A DNA stretch of 64,000 nucleotides from Chamaecyparis obtusa (Eukaryota > Streptophyta > Pinopsida > Cupressales > Cupressaceae): the NCBI GenBank assembly GCA_027943335.1, contig BSBK01006737.1, forward strand, positions 372,001 through 436,000, in the 5' to 3' direction. Shown one piece after another: positions 11,291-22,608 of the stretch. Under the pieces are notes generated by a model. The model saw nothing but the letters and a program-made list of their open reading frames with translations. It was not told the origin of the DNA and made no database searches. Made by a program: the position numbers and the translations under genes. Position 1 is the stretch's first letter; each line of letters opens with the position of its first letter.

Positions 11291-12121
11291 ATGAGATCAA
11301 GAAGCAGAAGCATAAATGTCCTGAATAAAAGATCAAATGATGCATCTCTTGTGTGTAGATTTTCTCCTTTTAGGCACTTGTTGGGTAGGGATGAAGAAGA
11401 AACAATGAACCCAACTGCCTCCTATGAGTCAGAAAGTACTTTACTTGATTCAAGAGAAGCTTTTGATGATCTTGATACCTGGAGAAGGCAAATTCATGAA
11501 CAAATTTTCATAAGAGATAGAAGAAACAAAGATAGAGAAAGTGAAGCTAGAGATGCCTTAGTTGAAAAAACAAGGCTGGTGAAGCAATTGGATGACCTTA
11601 AAGCCATCCATTATGAAGAACTAAATACAAATATTGAAAATGTGTATGAGGAATTAATTAAGGCATGTGTGCCTAAAATTAATGTTGCAAGTTTTTGTGA
11701 TATTGTTGTCCCATCAATTATAACTCTTCATATAGTAGATCGATTTTCTTCTCATCATTTTATTGTTTCAAATGAGTATGAACCAACATGTGTGGTTGAT
11801 AAGGAAGAGGATCAATGGTGTAAATATGAGTATGATCTCTTCACTAACGAGAATGATTGTCATGATATGAGTTCTTCCTATTATGAAAGATGCAATGCTA
11901 AACTTTGTTTAAGTTCAGATTCAGTTTCTTCTTCTCTTGATGAAGATGATTATGGCATTGAGATGTATGGTGTTTTTAGTGAAGTTCCTAATATTTTATT
12001 TGATGAAGATATAGATATGGATAAACTATTGCTTTGTTATAATATTTATAAAGGGAAATTTCATTTGGTTTCTAACCCTTTGTATGAAGAGAGAATTGAT
12101 AAACCCTTTTCAACCGAATGA
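11291..12121 (+). CDS. Acidic ORF of element D, unknown function
   Basis: A 276-residue frame is open without interruption, in contrast to the decayed gag just upstream. The first third is basic to mixed with a likely helical charged stretch (residues about 55-115, DTWRRQIHEQIFIRDRRNKD onward), and the rest is strongly acidic with many Asp, Glu and Ser (for example SSDSVSSSLDEDDYG). It has no zinc knuckle, protease or transmembrane signal that I recognise. It lies downstream of gag in the same element, where pol would be expected. It may be a gag C-terminal extension in another frame or an additional element ORF. A second frame continues at 12084 and overlaps its end, suggesting a frameshift in a once longer ORF. 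Confidence 0.45.
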   Translation: MRSRSRSINVLNKRSNDASLVCRFSPFRHLLGRDEEETMNPTASYESESTLLDSREAFDDLDTWRRQIHEQIFIRDRRNKDRESEARDALVEKTRLVKQLDDLKAIHYEELNTNIENVYEELIKACVPKINVASFCDIVVPSIITLHIVDRFSSHHFIVSNEYEPTCVVDKEEDQWCKYEYDLFTNENDCHDMSSSYYERCNAKLCLSSDSVSSSLDEDDYGIEMYGVFSEVPNILFDEDIDMDKLLLCYNIYKGKFHLVSNPLYEERIDKPFSTE

Positions 12122-12302
12122 TTACATGGAAATACATGATAATCATTGTATTTTATATCTCGATGCATTACTTGATGAAGGTTGCATTTCCTTTCCACCT
12201 AGTGATGAGATAAACAATGATGCATACTTGTTTGAGTATGACTATTATAAGGGGTGTGACTGGAAAGACACGGGTAGTTTTAAATATGGAATTATTTTTT
12301 AG
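12084..12302 (+). pseudogene. Likely continuation of the element D acidic ORF after a frameshift
   Basis: A 72-codon frame overlaps the end of the preceding ORF and keeps its character: many Asp, Glu and Tyr (DEINNDAYLFEYDYYKG). The overlap and shared composition suggest one ORF of about 345 codons broken by a single frameshift near 12110. It has no recognised domain and ends with TAG at 12300-12302. Confidence 0.35.
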
Positions 12303-13986
12303 CTTATGGAAGTTTATGTGTGTGGACAAAATGTATCCATTGATGTTTTCAAGTGGTTGGTAACATATATTGATGAGAATCAGGCATTTGATACAGGTAA
12401 ATATCGATGTTACATTTTTTGGTGACCCGAGGCCACCAAATAAGAATCAAGTTTAATTTCTTTTTGCTTGTAGAAGAATAAACTCATGGAAGATGGTGTG
12501 GTATGCTTTACCCAAAAGATTACAAGTTCTTTCTATGCCTGCAAGAGGCATACATCCCTAGATGGAGCCATTGTTGGTATTCTCAATTTCTTCAGATTAC
12601 CATGTTAGAAAATTGTGGAATCCATTTGAGCACTTAGTTGGAGAAACATTGTTTTGGAATTCAATATTTAGGACGTGCATAAAATAGATTTGTTGAATGG
12701 GTTTTAAAATTTTTTTAAGCAAGTGCGATTGGTATTTTAATGCCATAGATCAGTGAGGACTACACAGGAATGGGGTAGAAAGGTTTTAGAGGTTTTAAAA
12801 TCTCCAAACTAAGTTGGGCACGTGAAATGTGTACAGGGCCTTTGGGGGATTTATCCCACATTGGTTGGGGGTGTGCCATACTTGTCTTTTTATTTATCAA
12901 CACACTGATATTAAGTTTCCAAAGGCACCCAACCTTTTATCAAAGCTCCCATGCAGAGGTGACTTGAACTTGGAAGGGTCGACTTGGCGGATGACTTGAC
13001 AAGTTTTTTGGGTTGATAACATGTATTGCTAGGTGGGACTTGCATTGACATGAGTGAATTAGAACTTAACATGTAGTAGAGGAGAGCGACTGAAGGTAGT
13101 TAAATAATTATCAAATTTGACAACTTTCGTGATCCCGTGAAAGAAGTTGCAAGGAAGATGATGAGTGTGGGATTGCAAGATGTTGCCACATGTCCAGGTT
13201 GGGATGATGTAGATGATGAGGTAGCCATCAACATAGTAGTGGAAACAAACTAGAGTGTGCCACATGGAATGTAGTTGAAGCCATGGTGGTAGGTCTAGGA
13301 TAACACGTGGTGTCATCCCGTGGTCCTGCCATCCGAGTGAGCATAGGGATGAAGTTAGTGCGGGATCACGAGATGCTACCACATGGCGAGGCCAATCACA
13401 AGAGGATGAACTGGATGATGGGTCCAATAGTGAGAGGTGGTAGGATCTTGTAATATTGTGAACTAGAGGCTTAAGGAGAGAGAATCACCGCGGGAACACA
13501 AAAATACAACATGTGGCAGGCACAAGTCAAGTTGGTTGAGTGAGCCTAGTGAAACATGTGGCAAAATTTCATGATCCCTCCATCCTAATCAGAGGAGTGA
13601 CGATGTCAACGTGAGATCACAAGGTTTTTAGGAGGTTAATAGGAAGTGTTGCGATCATGTACACAATTATCATAGATGTTAAGTCATAGTTTCACTAGTT
13701 ATCTTGGCGGTTGGGATCTAGAGTTGCGAGGTTATAGTGCAAATTAGAGGCTGCCATGTGGCATTCAAAGAGGGGTAGTTGACCGAGTTTGACCAAGCTA
13801 GAGAATTGAGCAGGAATTTGATTTTTTTATGGCTTACATTTTTGCGTGCACCTAGGAAATAAAGATAAAGTTGACATGCCTTTTAAAAGGTCAGGTATTT
13901 TTGGTTGGATAGAGGGGAGTTGATATTTTGCAAATCAGATTTTGAGAAAGAAGAGACATGTGTCATCTACAAATTAGATCTAAATT
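12303..13986 (+). other. Non-coding 3' part of element D with CACATG-rich degenerate repeats
   Basis: No supported gene. Between about 13060 and 13770 the motif CACATG or CATGTGG recurs at irregular intervals with surrounding phrases such as GATCACGAGATG and TGCCACATGTCC. This looks like an old tandem array, a usual feature between coding region and 3' LTR in Tat-like elements. The minus-strand open frame over 13059-13427 is probably accidental. Confidence 0.5.
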
Positions 13987-14901
13987 TGATGCAGGGGCAT
14001 TCTAGGGTACTCGATGAATCTGCATAGGAGGTGTGTTTGGCTGGTGTTACTCGGTTGCAGCCTTGACTGACGGTTTCAGTCATTAAAGGAAGCTTGATCA
14101 CTGAAGGAACTCGGTAATCTCTAGTGCTCGGTGAAAGTGTCACTCGGCAATGCCTGCAGTGCTCGGTCGACACTGGTGCTCGACGATGCCTGGCATGCTC
14201 AGTTATTTCACTATTGCTCGATTGTTCTGGTTTACTAACTGGAGTTCTGTGTGATTTGTTGGGCCAACTTGGTGCATTTATTGTTGGTAGTTGTTGTTAC
14301 AAGCCGACATGTTGGATTTAAATGTTTGTAAGGATATTTTGGAGCCAACTTGTATTGCATTTAATATTTGTTGGGAGAGTTAAGGGTTTCATCCAGCCGA
14401 CTTGTGGTTGATGATTAGTATTTGTAGGATGATTGGGGTAGTTGTTTGGGAGACTTAGAGGTGGCAGATGACTTGGAAGACTTCGCGAATCAAATCAGAG
14501 GTTTTGAAAGCTGGAGTTGGCAAAGTTGTGGAAAAGATCTTGCATGATCTTGTAGATCAGATTGTCTTCTGATAGTTGTTTGTAGCAGAGCTAGTGGTTT
14601 GCACACTTGGAGACAAGGAGATTGCTTGGAGGCTTGCAAGCTCAAGTTAGATCCACCATAGGGTTTCCATTAGTTGTTGATTGTTCAGACCTAAACTAGC
14701 TAAGATTGTATTGGATATGTGTGGATCTTGAAGAACTTGTTTCTGTTTGTAATTGGCCCTAACCCGGAAGGCCTTACAGTCGGGCATGTTAATAAAAAAT
14801 GAGTTGAAACATCTTGTTGTGTTGAGTTTTATGTTGTGTAATTTTGAAGCTGCAAGGATGGATTGTCCTTAATTGGATCCTCCCTGCCTTGGTCTGCGTC
14901 A
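13987..14901 (+). repeat. Element A 5' LTR
   Basis: About 915 bp, beginning TGATGCAGGGGCATTC and ending CTGCGTCA. It aligns along its length with 16839-17772. The motif CTCGG recurs in its first 250 bp (TGCTCGGT and similar, about ten times in decayed form). Confidence 0.85.
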
Positions 14902-14903
14902 GG

Positions 14904-14914
14904 TGGTATCAGAG
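14904..14914 (+). other. Element A primer binding site (initiator Met tRNA type)
   Basis: TGGTATCAGAG starts two bases after the LTR end. This is the common plant retrotransposon site complementary to the 3' end of initiator methionine tRNA. Confidence 0.85.
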
Positions 14915-15102
14915 TGAGAGTTGATCTTGTGGAGTGAAGGTTGACCTAGCAAGGCTGATCTTGAGAAGTTGATCTTGTCGGTGAAGAGATCGCATGATTT
15001 GGATTGTAGATTCATGGCACTAAACTTGTGGATCTTGCCCTAGTTATTTGTGCAAGGTGGTTAGTGTAGGGTTTGTTGCAGAGGGTTTTATTATCTTTAA
15101 GG

Positions 15103-16832
15103 ATGCCTCCAAGAAGATTGGACCCTAGAGCTATTGTAGATCTTTGTGATGTTGTGGAATCAAAGATTTCTAAGAAAGTTAGATCGGAGGTCAGATCTAA
15201 GATAGAGTTGATGAAAAATGACATGGTCGCCAAGATTGTGAGAGTTGTTGCTGGTGTACCTCAGAATGTTGGTACTGAAGATGGTTATGAGGAAGTTGTT
15301 GAAGACTTTGAACCTGGTGGATCTAGTGGTCATGATCGGAGGGATAGATCTGGTGAAGACATAACTGCTCGGTTGCCTAGATTTGGAGCTCAGTTAAGTA
15401 GTAGTTACCAAATGGAAGTTTCTACTTTCTCAAGTACTTTGAAGTCTGAGAACTTGATTGATTGGATTGGTGAACTTGAGGATTTCTTTGAGCTGGAAGA
15501 AATTGAAGATCCTCTTCAGGTGAGATTAACATAGACTAAGTTGAAAGGACATGCAACTCTTTGGTGGAAAAAACTACAAAGAGATAGAGAAGATGAAGGT
15601 GAAATGAAGATCAATCGGTGGAGGTTGACAGTGACAAAATTGAAAGCTAAGTTCATACCTTTTGACTATGAGCTTGACTTGTTTAAGAAGTTGTAGAATC
15701 TGAAATAGAAGGATTTGTTTGTTGAAGATTATACCGAGGAGTTCTACAAACTTACTATTCAGTCTGGACACCGAGAGCTTGGTAAGGAAAAGGTAGCTTA
15801 GTATGTGAATGGTTTGAGATTCAATATTCAGGATGAGCTTGACATGCTGAAGATTGATTCTGTTGAAGATGCTTATCAATATGCTCTAAAGTCAAAAGAT
15901 AAGTTGAAGAGGAAACAACATAATAACTCCTGAGGGAAGGAGAAGATTGATCACTCGGTGAAGGATAAACCGACTGATGCAGAAGATGAACAAAAACTCG
16001 TGGAACCAAAGAAGAAGATAGGTAGAGTTATATTTAAGGGTACTTGCTATAACTGTGGAGAGGAAGGACACCATTCTTTTGAGTGTACATAGAAGAAGCT
16101 TAGTGACCAAAGGACTGCTGTGGTGAATGAGAATGAACCTGAATCTAAGAACTTTCTGCTTTGGCGAACATTGCTCGGTACAAATGAGGAACCTTGTTAG
16201 AGGAGTAACTTGTTTAGGACCCAATGCAAGTCTAGAGGTAAACTTTGTGATGTTATTGTTGATAGTGGTAGTACTGATAACCTTATTGTTGAGGACATGG
16301 TTCAGAAACTTGGGTTGAATCAAATGAAGCATCCTTGTCCTTATAGGATTGCCTGGTTGCAAGATGTTCATGCTTTGGAAGTAAGGGAACAATGCTTTAT
16401 TGATGTTCAGATTGGACAATATAAGGATCTTGTGTTATGTGACATTGTGAAGATGAATAGTTGTGATATATTTCTCGGTAGACCTTGGAAATATGTTTGC
16501 AGAGCTATCTATGACTGTGTCAAAAATGTGTTTATTGTTGAGAAGGATGACATGAAGTTTTCCCTGATGCCTTGTTGGATACAATGCTCGGTAGGAGAAG
16601 CCTGAGTATTGGTAGCTGAGTTGAGTTGGTGGATCTTGAAGGTATGGTTGATTAGTGTGAAGGACAGACCTGTGTGTTGTTGAGGAAAGACTTTAAGAGA
16701 CAGAGAAAGCTGAAGTGGAAGAGTATGCAAATTGAAAAGATGGAGGACTTGTATGTAAAGAACTAGTTTAGGGTTTATGTGTTGAATCCCGGAAGATGTT
16801 CTTCTCACATATGAACAACTTTTCAAACCTAG
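15103..16832 (+). pseudogene. Element A gag-protease ORF
   Basis: The start is the ATG at 15103 (MPPRRLDPRAIVDL). Domains in order: gag core (about 15420-15900, with KGHATLWWKKLQ and KAKFIP), a CCHC zinc knuckle of form CX2CX4HX4C at 16045-16086, then an aspartic protease with DSGST at 16261-16275 and the FLGRPW box at about 16471. From 15103 to 16605 there is one frame, broken only by in-frame stops, mostly TAG at sites where Gln fits (15532, about 15694, 15706, 15799). A frameshift lies between 16605 and 16755. The C-terminal tail YVLNPGRCS is shared with element B, and the final stop TAG (16830-16832) is 6 bp before the 3' LTR. RT and integrase are absent by design, not by truncation. Confidence 0.8.
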
Positions 16833-16838
16833 GGTGTT

Positions 16839-17772
16839 TGATGCAAGGGCATTCTAGGGTACTCAGTGAATCTACATGGGAGGTGTGTGTTTGGCCGGTG
16901 TTACTCAGTTGCAGCCTTGACCGATGATCTTGGTCATTGAAGGAAGCTCGGTCATTGAAGGAAGCTCAGTCACTGAAGGAACTTGGTAATCTCTGGCGCT
17001 CGGTAAAAGTGTTACTCAATGATGCCTGTGGTGCTCAGTTGAAACTGGTGCTTGGTGATGCCTGGCATGCTCGGTTATTTCATTGTTGCTCGGTTGTTCT
17101 GGTTTACCGATTGGAGTTCTGTGTGATTTGTTGGGCTGACTTGGTGCATTTTTGTTGGTAGCTATTGTTATAGGCCGACATGTTGGATTTAAATGTTTGT
17201 AAGGCTATTTTGGAGCTGAATTGTATTGCATTTAATATTTGTTGGGAGAGTTAAGGGTTTCATCCAATCGACTTGTGGCTGATGATTAGTATTTATAGGA
17301 TGATTGGGGTAGTTGTTTGGGGGACTTAGAGGTGGCAGATGACTTGGAAGACTTAGCAAATCAGATCAGAGGTTCTGAAAGTTGGAGTTGGCAAAGTTGT
17401 GGAAAAGATCTTGCATGATCTTGCAGATCAGATTATCTTTTGATAGTTGTTTGTAGTAGAGCTAGTGGTTTGCACACTTGGAGACAAGGAGATTGCTTGG
17501 AGGCTTGCGAGCTCAAGTTAGATCTACCTTAGGGTTTCCATCAGTTGTTGATTGTTCAGAGCTGAACTAGCTAAGATTGTATTGGATTTGCGTGGGTCTT
17601 AAAGAACTTTTTTTAATTTGTAATCTGCCCTAACCCAGAAGGCCTTACAGCCGGGCATGTTAATGAAAATTGAGTTGAAACATCTTGTTATGTTGATTTT
17701 TCCGCTGTGTAATTCTGAAGCTGCAAGGCTGGATTGTCCTTAATTGGATCTTCTCTGCCTTGGTTTGCATCA
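16839..17772 (+). repeat. Element A 3' LTR
   Basis: About 934 bp, TGATGCAAGGG to TTTGCATCA, aligned with the 5' LTR. It differs at many scattered sites, so the insertion is old. Confidence 0.85.
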
Positions 17773-17777
17773 GAATC

Positions 17778-18750
17778 TCCTCTTTGTTATGTATCTTGGG
17801 GTTCAATGAGCTGATGACAGTTGTCTTATGGCCTGAAGCTTGTTTGCTCCATATTCTATAAAATGGATTTCAAGGCCAGAGATAAAGGTTCCAATGGTAG
17901 GATTAGGTAAACATGAGAAGCATTTGTAAATCCATTTTCAGAGCAAGTAATGAATTAGTGTTTAGTTTCTTACAGGTTTTTGAGTGATTAAGTCTTGTAG
18001 TTATTGTATGTCAGAGGTAGCAAAGGGTTTTACACAAATAAAACTTTGATTCAGATCTCTCTAGTGTACAAGTTTAGTCAAGTTTTAAGCGGAATAAAAC
18101 AAAGAGTTATTCTCATTTAGTGTCTCATTGTGAGATATGTAATTTCTATTCACGCTTTGATCTAAGGGATCAATTAAATGCTTCAATAGAGTTACAGATT
18201 TGTTGAGTTTGTGTAGGGATTCTAATAAGTAGGTTGAGTTAGAGTCAATGTTGAAGAATATTATAAGGCAATATTCTTAGAACTTATGCTATTAGTCAAA
18301 AAAATTTCATACATGATTATTTTTCTTATGAACTCAAATGCCCAATGGAATAATGCACTGATCTAAGCTATGGTTGGTTTTATAGTCAGTTTGTTATTAA
18401 GATTCATTCTTTTCTTGTTACAAAAAATGATTAAATCAAGAATATCTTTATTTTTTGTTTTATTTGTGTTATTTTATCTCGTGCTCCATAACAGTTGAGA
18501 ATCAATAAGTAATTAGCCATTACTTAGTATTTTCTTGTTTTTGATGAGATTTATGCTTTGTGTTAATGTCATTTGTGTGTATAAGTGAATGTATTGAAGG
18601 GCATTAAGGTCTATCCACCTTAGTTTTGCAGAATCTAAAGGTCCAGCCCTCTTAGGAAGTTTAATAATTGGAGTTGGCTTCTCTATAGAATTTATTGAAG
18701 AGTGTACTGGTAGCTTCTTGAAGCGTAAAATAATTTTAGGAACCAACACA
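17778..18750 (+). repeat. Element D 3' end with 3' LTR
   Basis: The segment 18286-18750 repeats the 5' LTR portion at 9633-10137 and ends AACCAACACA. The LTR probably begins further left, within 17778-18285, but its start cannot be fixed because the matching part of the 5' LTR is outside the window. Confidence 0.7.
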
Positions 18751-19157
18751 TTGTTTCAAATGGTTTTAGTTTGAATGTTTATGACTTTGTTTGAAATTCA
18801 ATGATGTCCAGAGGATAAAATATTGTTCTTCAAAAGGCTTGATGTCATTCTTCAAATTTATTGACTATTTTCCTCAAGGTTCGATGCTAGTATTGTAAGG
18901 ATGTGTTTTTCTTGAAGTAAAATGATTGTGGCCAAAGAGAAATATACTATTATGAAGATAGTGTTCATTGTCATAAAGATGGAGACTATTATAAGCAACA
19001 TTCTATAAGATGGCATCAACCTAGAAGGAAATTTTTTGAGTTTTAAATATGAATCATCATTACTTAAGGGCTGATTTTATGGTCCTAAACCACACACGTG
19101 ATGGAATTCATTAAAGTCCTAAACCAATTGAGTGAATACTTGTACAATTTTGTATGA

Positions 19158-19295
19158 TGTAGCTGGGAAGATCCCAACTTCACAAACGAGTATGGTAAGA
19201 GTAGGATTGAAAATACAAAAATGCTAGAAGATGAAGGAAAGTGACATACTCTTACCAAACCAGTTTGTGACATTGGATTCTTCTCTGCTACGCTT
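19158..19295. repeat. Foldback 1: imperfect inverted repeat
   Basis: Left arm 19158-19204 pairs with right arm 19246-19295 over about 47 bases with mismatches (both arms share GTAGC, TCACAAAC and GGTAAGAGTA). The loop is about 41 bases. A second, related foldback lies 120 bp downstream. Confidence 0.7.
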
Positions 19296-19416
19296 AGGCA
19301 AAATAGTACAAGAATTCATGGGGTGAATCATTTTGTGCCCTTTGATTTGCGAGTAATTAGGTGTATTGAATTTGATAGACATCGAAATAAGCAACCCATG
19401 CTAAATTGAAGATATG

Positions 19417-19550
19417 TTGTAGATGTGGAGAACCCAAAATTACAAACAAGCTTGGTAAGAGTAGGATTAAAAACACCATAACTAGAAAAGAGGAAGGAAT
19501 ATGACTATTGTTACCAAGCTAGTTTGTGATTTGGATTCTCCACAACTACA
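19417..19550. repeat. Foldback 2: imperfect inverted repeat
   Basis: Left arm 19417-19458 pairs with right arm 19511-19550; shared arm sequences include TGTGGAGAA, CAAACNAGCTTGGTAA. The loop is about 52 bases. Arm sequences are related to foldback 1, so the two are tandem copies. Confidence 0.7.
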
Positions 19551-21120
19551 CTTAGACAAAATAGTACATGCAAGCACAAGGTGATTGTGTTATAGGGCTT
19601 CAATTAGACAAAGTGCATTGCAATCCTAAATCAAATGTCCATGAGATGGTATCAACCTAGAAGGAAACATTATGAGTTTCAAATTTGAATCACCATTACT
19701 TAAGGCCTGATTTTATGGTTATGGAAGAACAATGCAAGAGTCAATTATCCTAATTTTAATAAAGTCTTTCTTGATTTAAGGAGGACTAAGTATTGTAAAC
19801 AACTAAACACTTTTAATTGACCCTACACTCATAGAAACAATCACTGGAAAATAAAATCCCATCAACAGAGTATACTTGAGAGTGATAGCCCCTTTTGATA
19901 TAATAACGCTAACTTTAGGAATGCTATATCTTTTTGATGTAGTCTCATATCTCTCTCTATGAATACCTTTAATACAATGTAAATATAATGTCTTTTTATT
20001 CACAAACTAAAATAAAACTGTCATGACAACTGATGCCAAATCCTATTACTCAAATAGAATAAAACTATAATATTCTCCTTTTTAGTAGAGTATACAAAAT
20101 GAGTCTTTGAGTGCCCTCACAAATAATATAACTTCTTTATTAAAAAATGTTCTCAAACTCTTCGTAACAAAAAGTCAATAATAATAAAATTGAAGCTTCC
20201 TCATTTGAAGCAAATAATATAGTTTAAGTCACATAACAAAATGTAACTTAACCAAGAACTTCAAAACCCTAACCAGGGTTTTGAACAAAAGAATGCTACT
20301 GCACATTGACCAATAATATGAATGATAACTGAAAAGAAACAAGGATTTGCACAAAGAAACCACTCATACTTGGGTTACAATAACAATCAACAACATACCC
20401 AAACAAGGTTTAGAAATCAGACTGGCTCTCACATAATGAGCCTTGAGAATCATATACGGGTTTAGACCCAAAATCCTAACAAAGATAACAAAAACAAAAT
20501 CAAATCTTTTAACAGAAAATAGTTACCCTTATTTACAAAGGAGGATTCATACTAGGGTTCCCTAAACATAATAAAAAAATATATTACTTGAGTCATACAA
20601 GGGTTTAGCCCTTAATAAAGAATAGACCCAAACAAGGATTTCTAAAACTATTTTAAACACAGATATAAAACAACTTTTCTTTGACTCATAACAAAACCCC
20701 AAACAATAACCATGATTATATAGTCAATTATCCTAATTTTAAGGATGTGCGAAGATATAATATTTAATTTCAAAATGTGGTGGCCATGGTAGAGTTTCAA
20801 TAAATACTTTCTTGATTCAAGGAGGAGAAAGTTTCCAACTTCAGCCATACCAAGAAATGTAAATCACAGAATAACCCATAAGCCAAAACTAGCTAAAACA
20901 TTGGAACCAAAAGCCGAAACTAGAAAAAATGAGTAAACCATGGATAACTATGACATTGGCGTAGAGGAGTACGTTTTCCTTTTGCACATGAATTGTTTAT
21001 ACACTGCAGATTATGTTCAGAAACACAAAGATCCAAAAGACAAGTGATCAACAAAACAAATAACGGATTAGAAAAGAACACAAACGATTACTAAAACCTA
21101 GATGTGTTTGCCTTAAATTG

Positions 21121-21431
21121 TTAAATCGTGGCCTTAGTGAGGAAATAATCATCACATGGATCAAATACCATCCGTTTGAAGCAATTCATGTACTCTCCAT
21201 GCTCGTTGCGGACAAAGACACTCGCAACACCTGCAAAAGAAGCTATGAATCGAGGAGAACCTGTCTATAACATTGAAGCATTCAATGCGATGGAAATGAA
21301 AAAAAAAACAATTAAATCTGAAAAATGCGAAAGAAAAGCACCAATATACCTTCATGCAAACGATAAATATTGGCGACGAAGATAGAAGGTAACACTCCCA
21401 TGACAAAGTTGCAAGGTGTTGTTGCACTCAT
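21121..21431 (-). CDS. Candidate two-exon gene for a 63-residue protein of unknown function
   Basis: Exon 1 is 21350-21431 and exon 2 is 21121-21230, joined over a 119 bp intron that starts GTATAT and ends TTTTGCAG. Together they give 64 codons from ATG (21429-21431) to TAA (21121-21123) with no internal stop, and the phase-1 junction is exact. The exon 1 product (MSATTPCNFVMGVLPSIFVA) has a hydrophobic stretch at about residues 8-21 that could be a short membrane segment; exon 2 encodes a polar part with NEHGEYMNCFKR. I do not recognise the family. It lies divergently from histone H4, 865 bp away, in the same non-repetitive, CpG-retaining island. An alternative is an exon pair of a larger or dead gene. 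Confidence 0.45.
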
Positions 21432-22193
21432 GTTTCGGTTCAAAACAGAAAGTAGACTCCAAAAAACACAAGAGAGAAAAGAATAAAAGATTTTACAATC
21501 TATGAGGAGGCATGCGTAGTAAATGTTAAATGCATCGATAAGGGAAACTAGGGTGGTGGAATTAATTGCGACAAGACTTTGTAGTGTAAGGTGTCAGTGG
21601 GAATATAAGGTGGTGGTGATAGTGGATTCGATGGCCATGTGGTCGAATGCCACAAGGCCACCCTATCCACTACGGATGGAAGTGAGAAGACTTTTCAGTG
21701 GTGGGCCTGTGCACGACATAGTCGACGCACTAGAAGGTCTTTTTGACATGTTGACATAAATGGTCTCGTTGACGTGGCATATGGATGAGTCATTGACATA
21801 TATTTTGATTTGAGGTTGCCAACTAGAATGTGCACATATTTAAAAAAAAAGAAGATTTAAGGATCCATGTGAACCTTGAACCTTGAATGTTAGGGTGCAC
21901 ACCTTGTGGCACCTCTCCCCTATTTTGATATTCATAGATCTCTAAAATGACACCATCAAATTCAAACATTCACATAAAGTGAAAAGGAGGTTTTAAAATT
22001 ATTGAAGCCCGAAACAAACACGAACATCAAGCGCGTTCCACTTCCATGGATCCCCGAAATTTGAACTAGAACCAATCAGCAATCGAACGAGGATATCCAA
22101 TGGTCACAATTCCATCTTGGCCTTTGCTCCGGATCACCGGCCGACTCAGGCAGATCGGACGGCCAAAATGGCTGGCGATTGTGAAGCATCTCC
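21432..22193. promoter_or_regulatory. Divergent intergenic region between the 63-residue gene and histone H4
   Basis: This 762 bp should hold both promoters. On the H4 side there are CCAAT boxes at 22072-22076 and 22097-22101. On the minus side a weak TTATATTC lies at 21601-21608, about 170 bp upstream of the ATG. The 22020-22290 part keeps many CpG dinucleotides, unlike the retrotransposon flanks. Confidence 0.5.
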
Positions 22194-22202
22194 TATAAAA
22201 AA
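22194..22202 (+). promoter_or_regulatory. TATA box of histone H4
   Basis: TATAAAAAA lies 95 bp before the H4 ATG, downstream of two CCAAT boxes, the usual distance for a short 5' untranslated leader. Confidence 0.8.
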
Positions 22203-22263
22203 CACACGGCGGGCATCTTCCATATCAAATCAAAGCAGGGCGTCTGGGAGCATTTCTGTTTGA

Positions 22264-22608
<345 letters not shown>

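Larger units (their letters stand above)
13987..17772 (+). mobile_element. Element A: gag-protease-only LTR retrotransposon
   Basis: Two LTRs (13987-14901 and 16839-17772) flank an internal region of only 1.94 kb with a primer binding site and a single gag-protease ORF. Flanking bases AAATT (13982) and GAATC (17773) could be a target duplication altered by two transitions. No RT, RNase H or integrase exists, and the ORF ends 6 bp before the 3' LTR, so there is no room for pol. Element B at 30980-40330 has the same structure. Confidence 0.85.
9633..18750 (+). mobile_element. Element D: LTR retrotransposon, interrupted by H and A
   Basis: A 5' LTR remnant (9633-10137) and a 3' LTR (alignable from 18286 to 18750) flank an internal region with a gag relic and a long acidic ORF. 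H is inserted in the 5' LTR and A (13987-17772) in the internal part. After removing A, the internal part is about 4 kb and no reverse transcriptase, RNase H or integrase is visible, so D looks non-autonomous or deleted. Confidence 0.7.
18751..21120. other. Intergenic, with two foldbacks and AT-rich sequence
   Basis: No supported gene. It contains the two hairpin structures at 19158-19295 and 19417-19550, themselves flanked by a 75 bp direct repeat. From about 20200 to 20850 the phrase ACAAGG(G/A)TTT and its complement recur without clear order. Confidence 0.6.

Noticed and set aside
13059..13427. 122-codon open frame on the minus strand
   Set aside because: Ser-rich, no motif, and it overlaps the CACATG-rich repeat region of element D.
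15892..16419. 175-codon open frame on the minus strand
   Set aside because: It lies antisense to the knuckle and protease of element A and shows no motif.
21161..21427. 88-codon minus-strand frame over the microgene
   Set aside because: It begins with GTG, reads through the intron in another phase and has no ATG start; the spliced 63-residue frame fits better.
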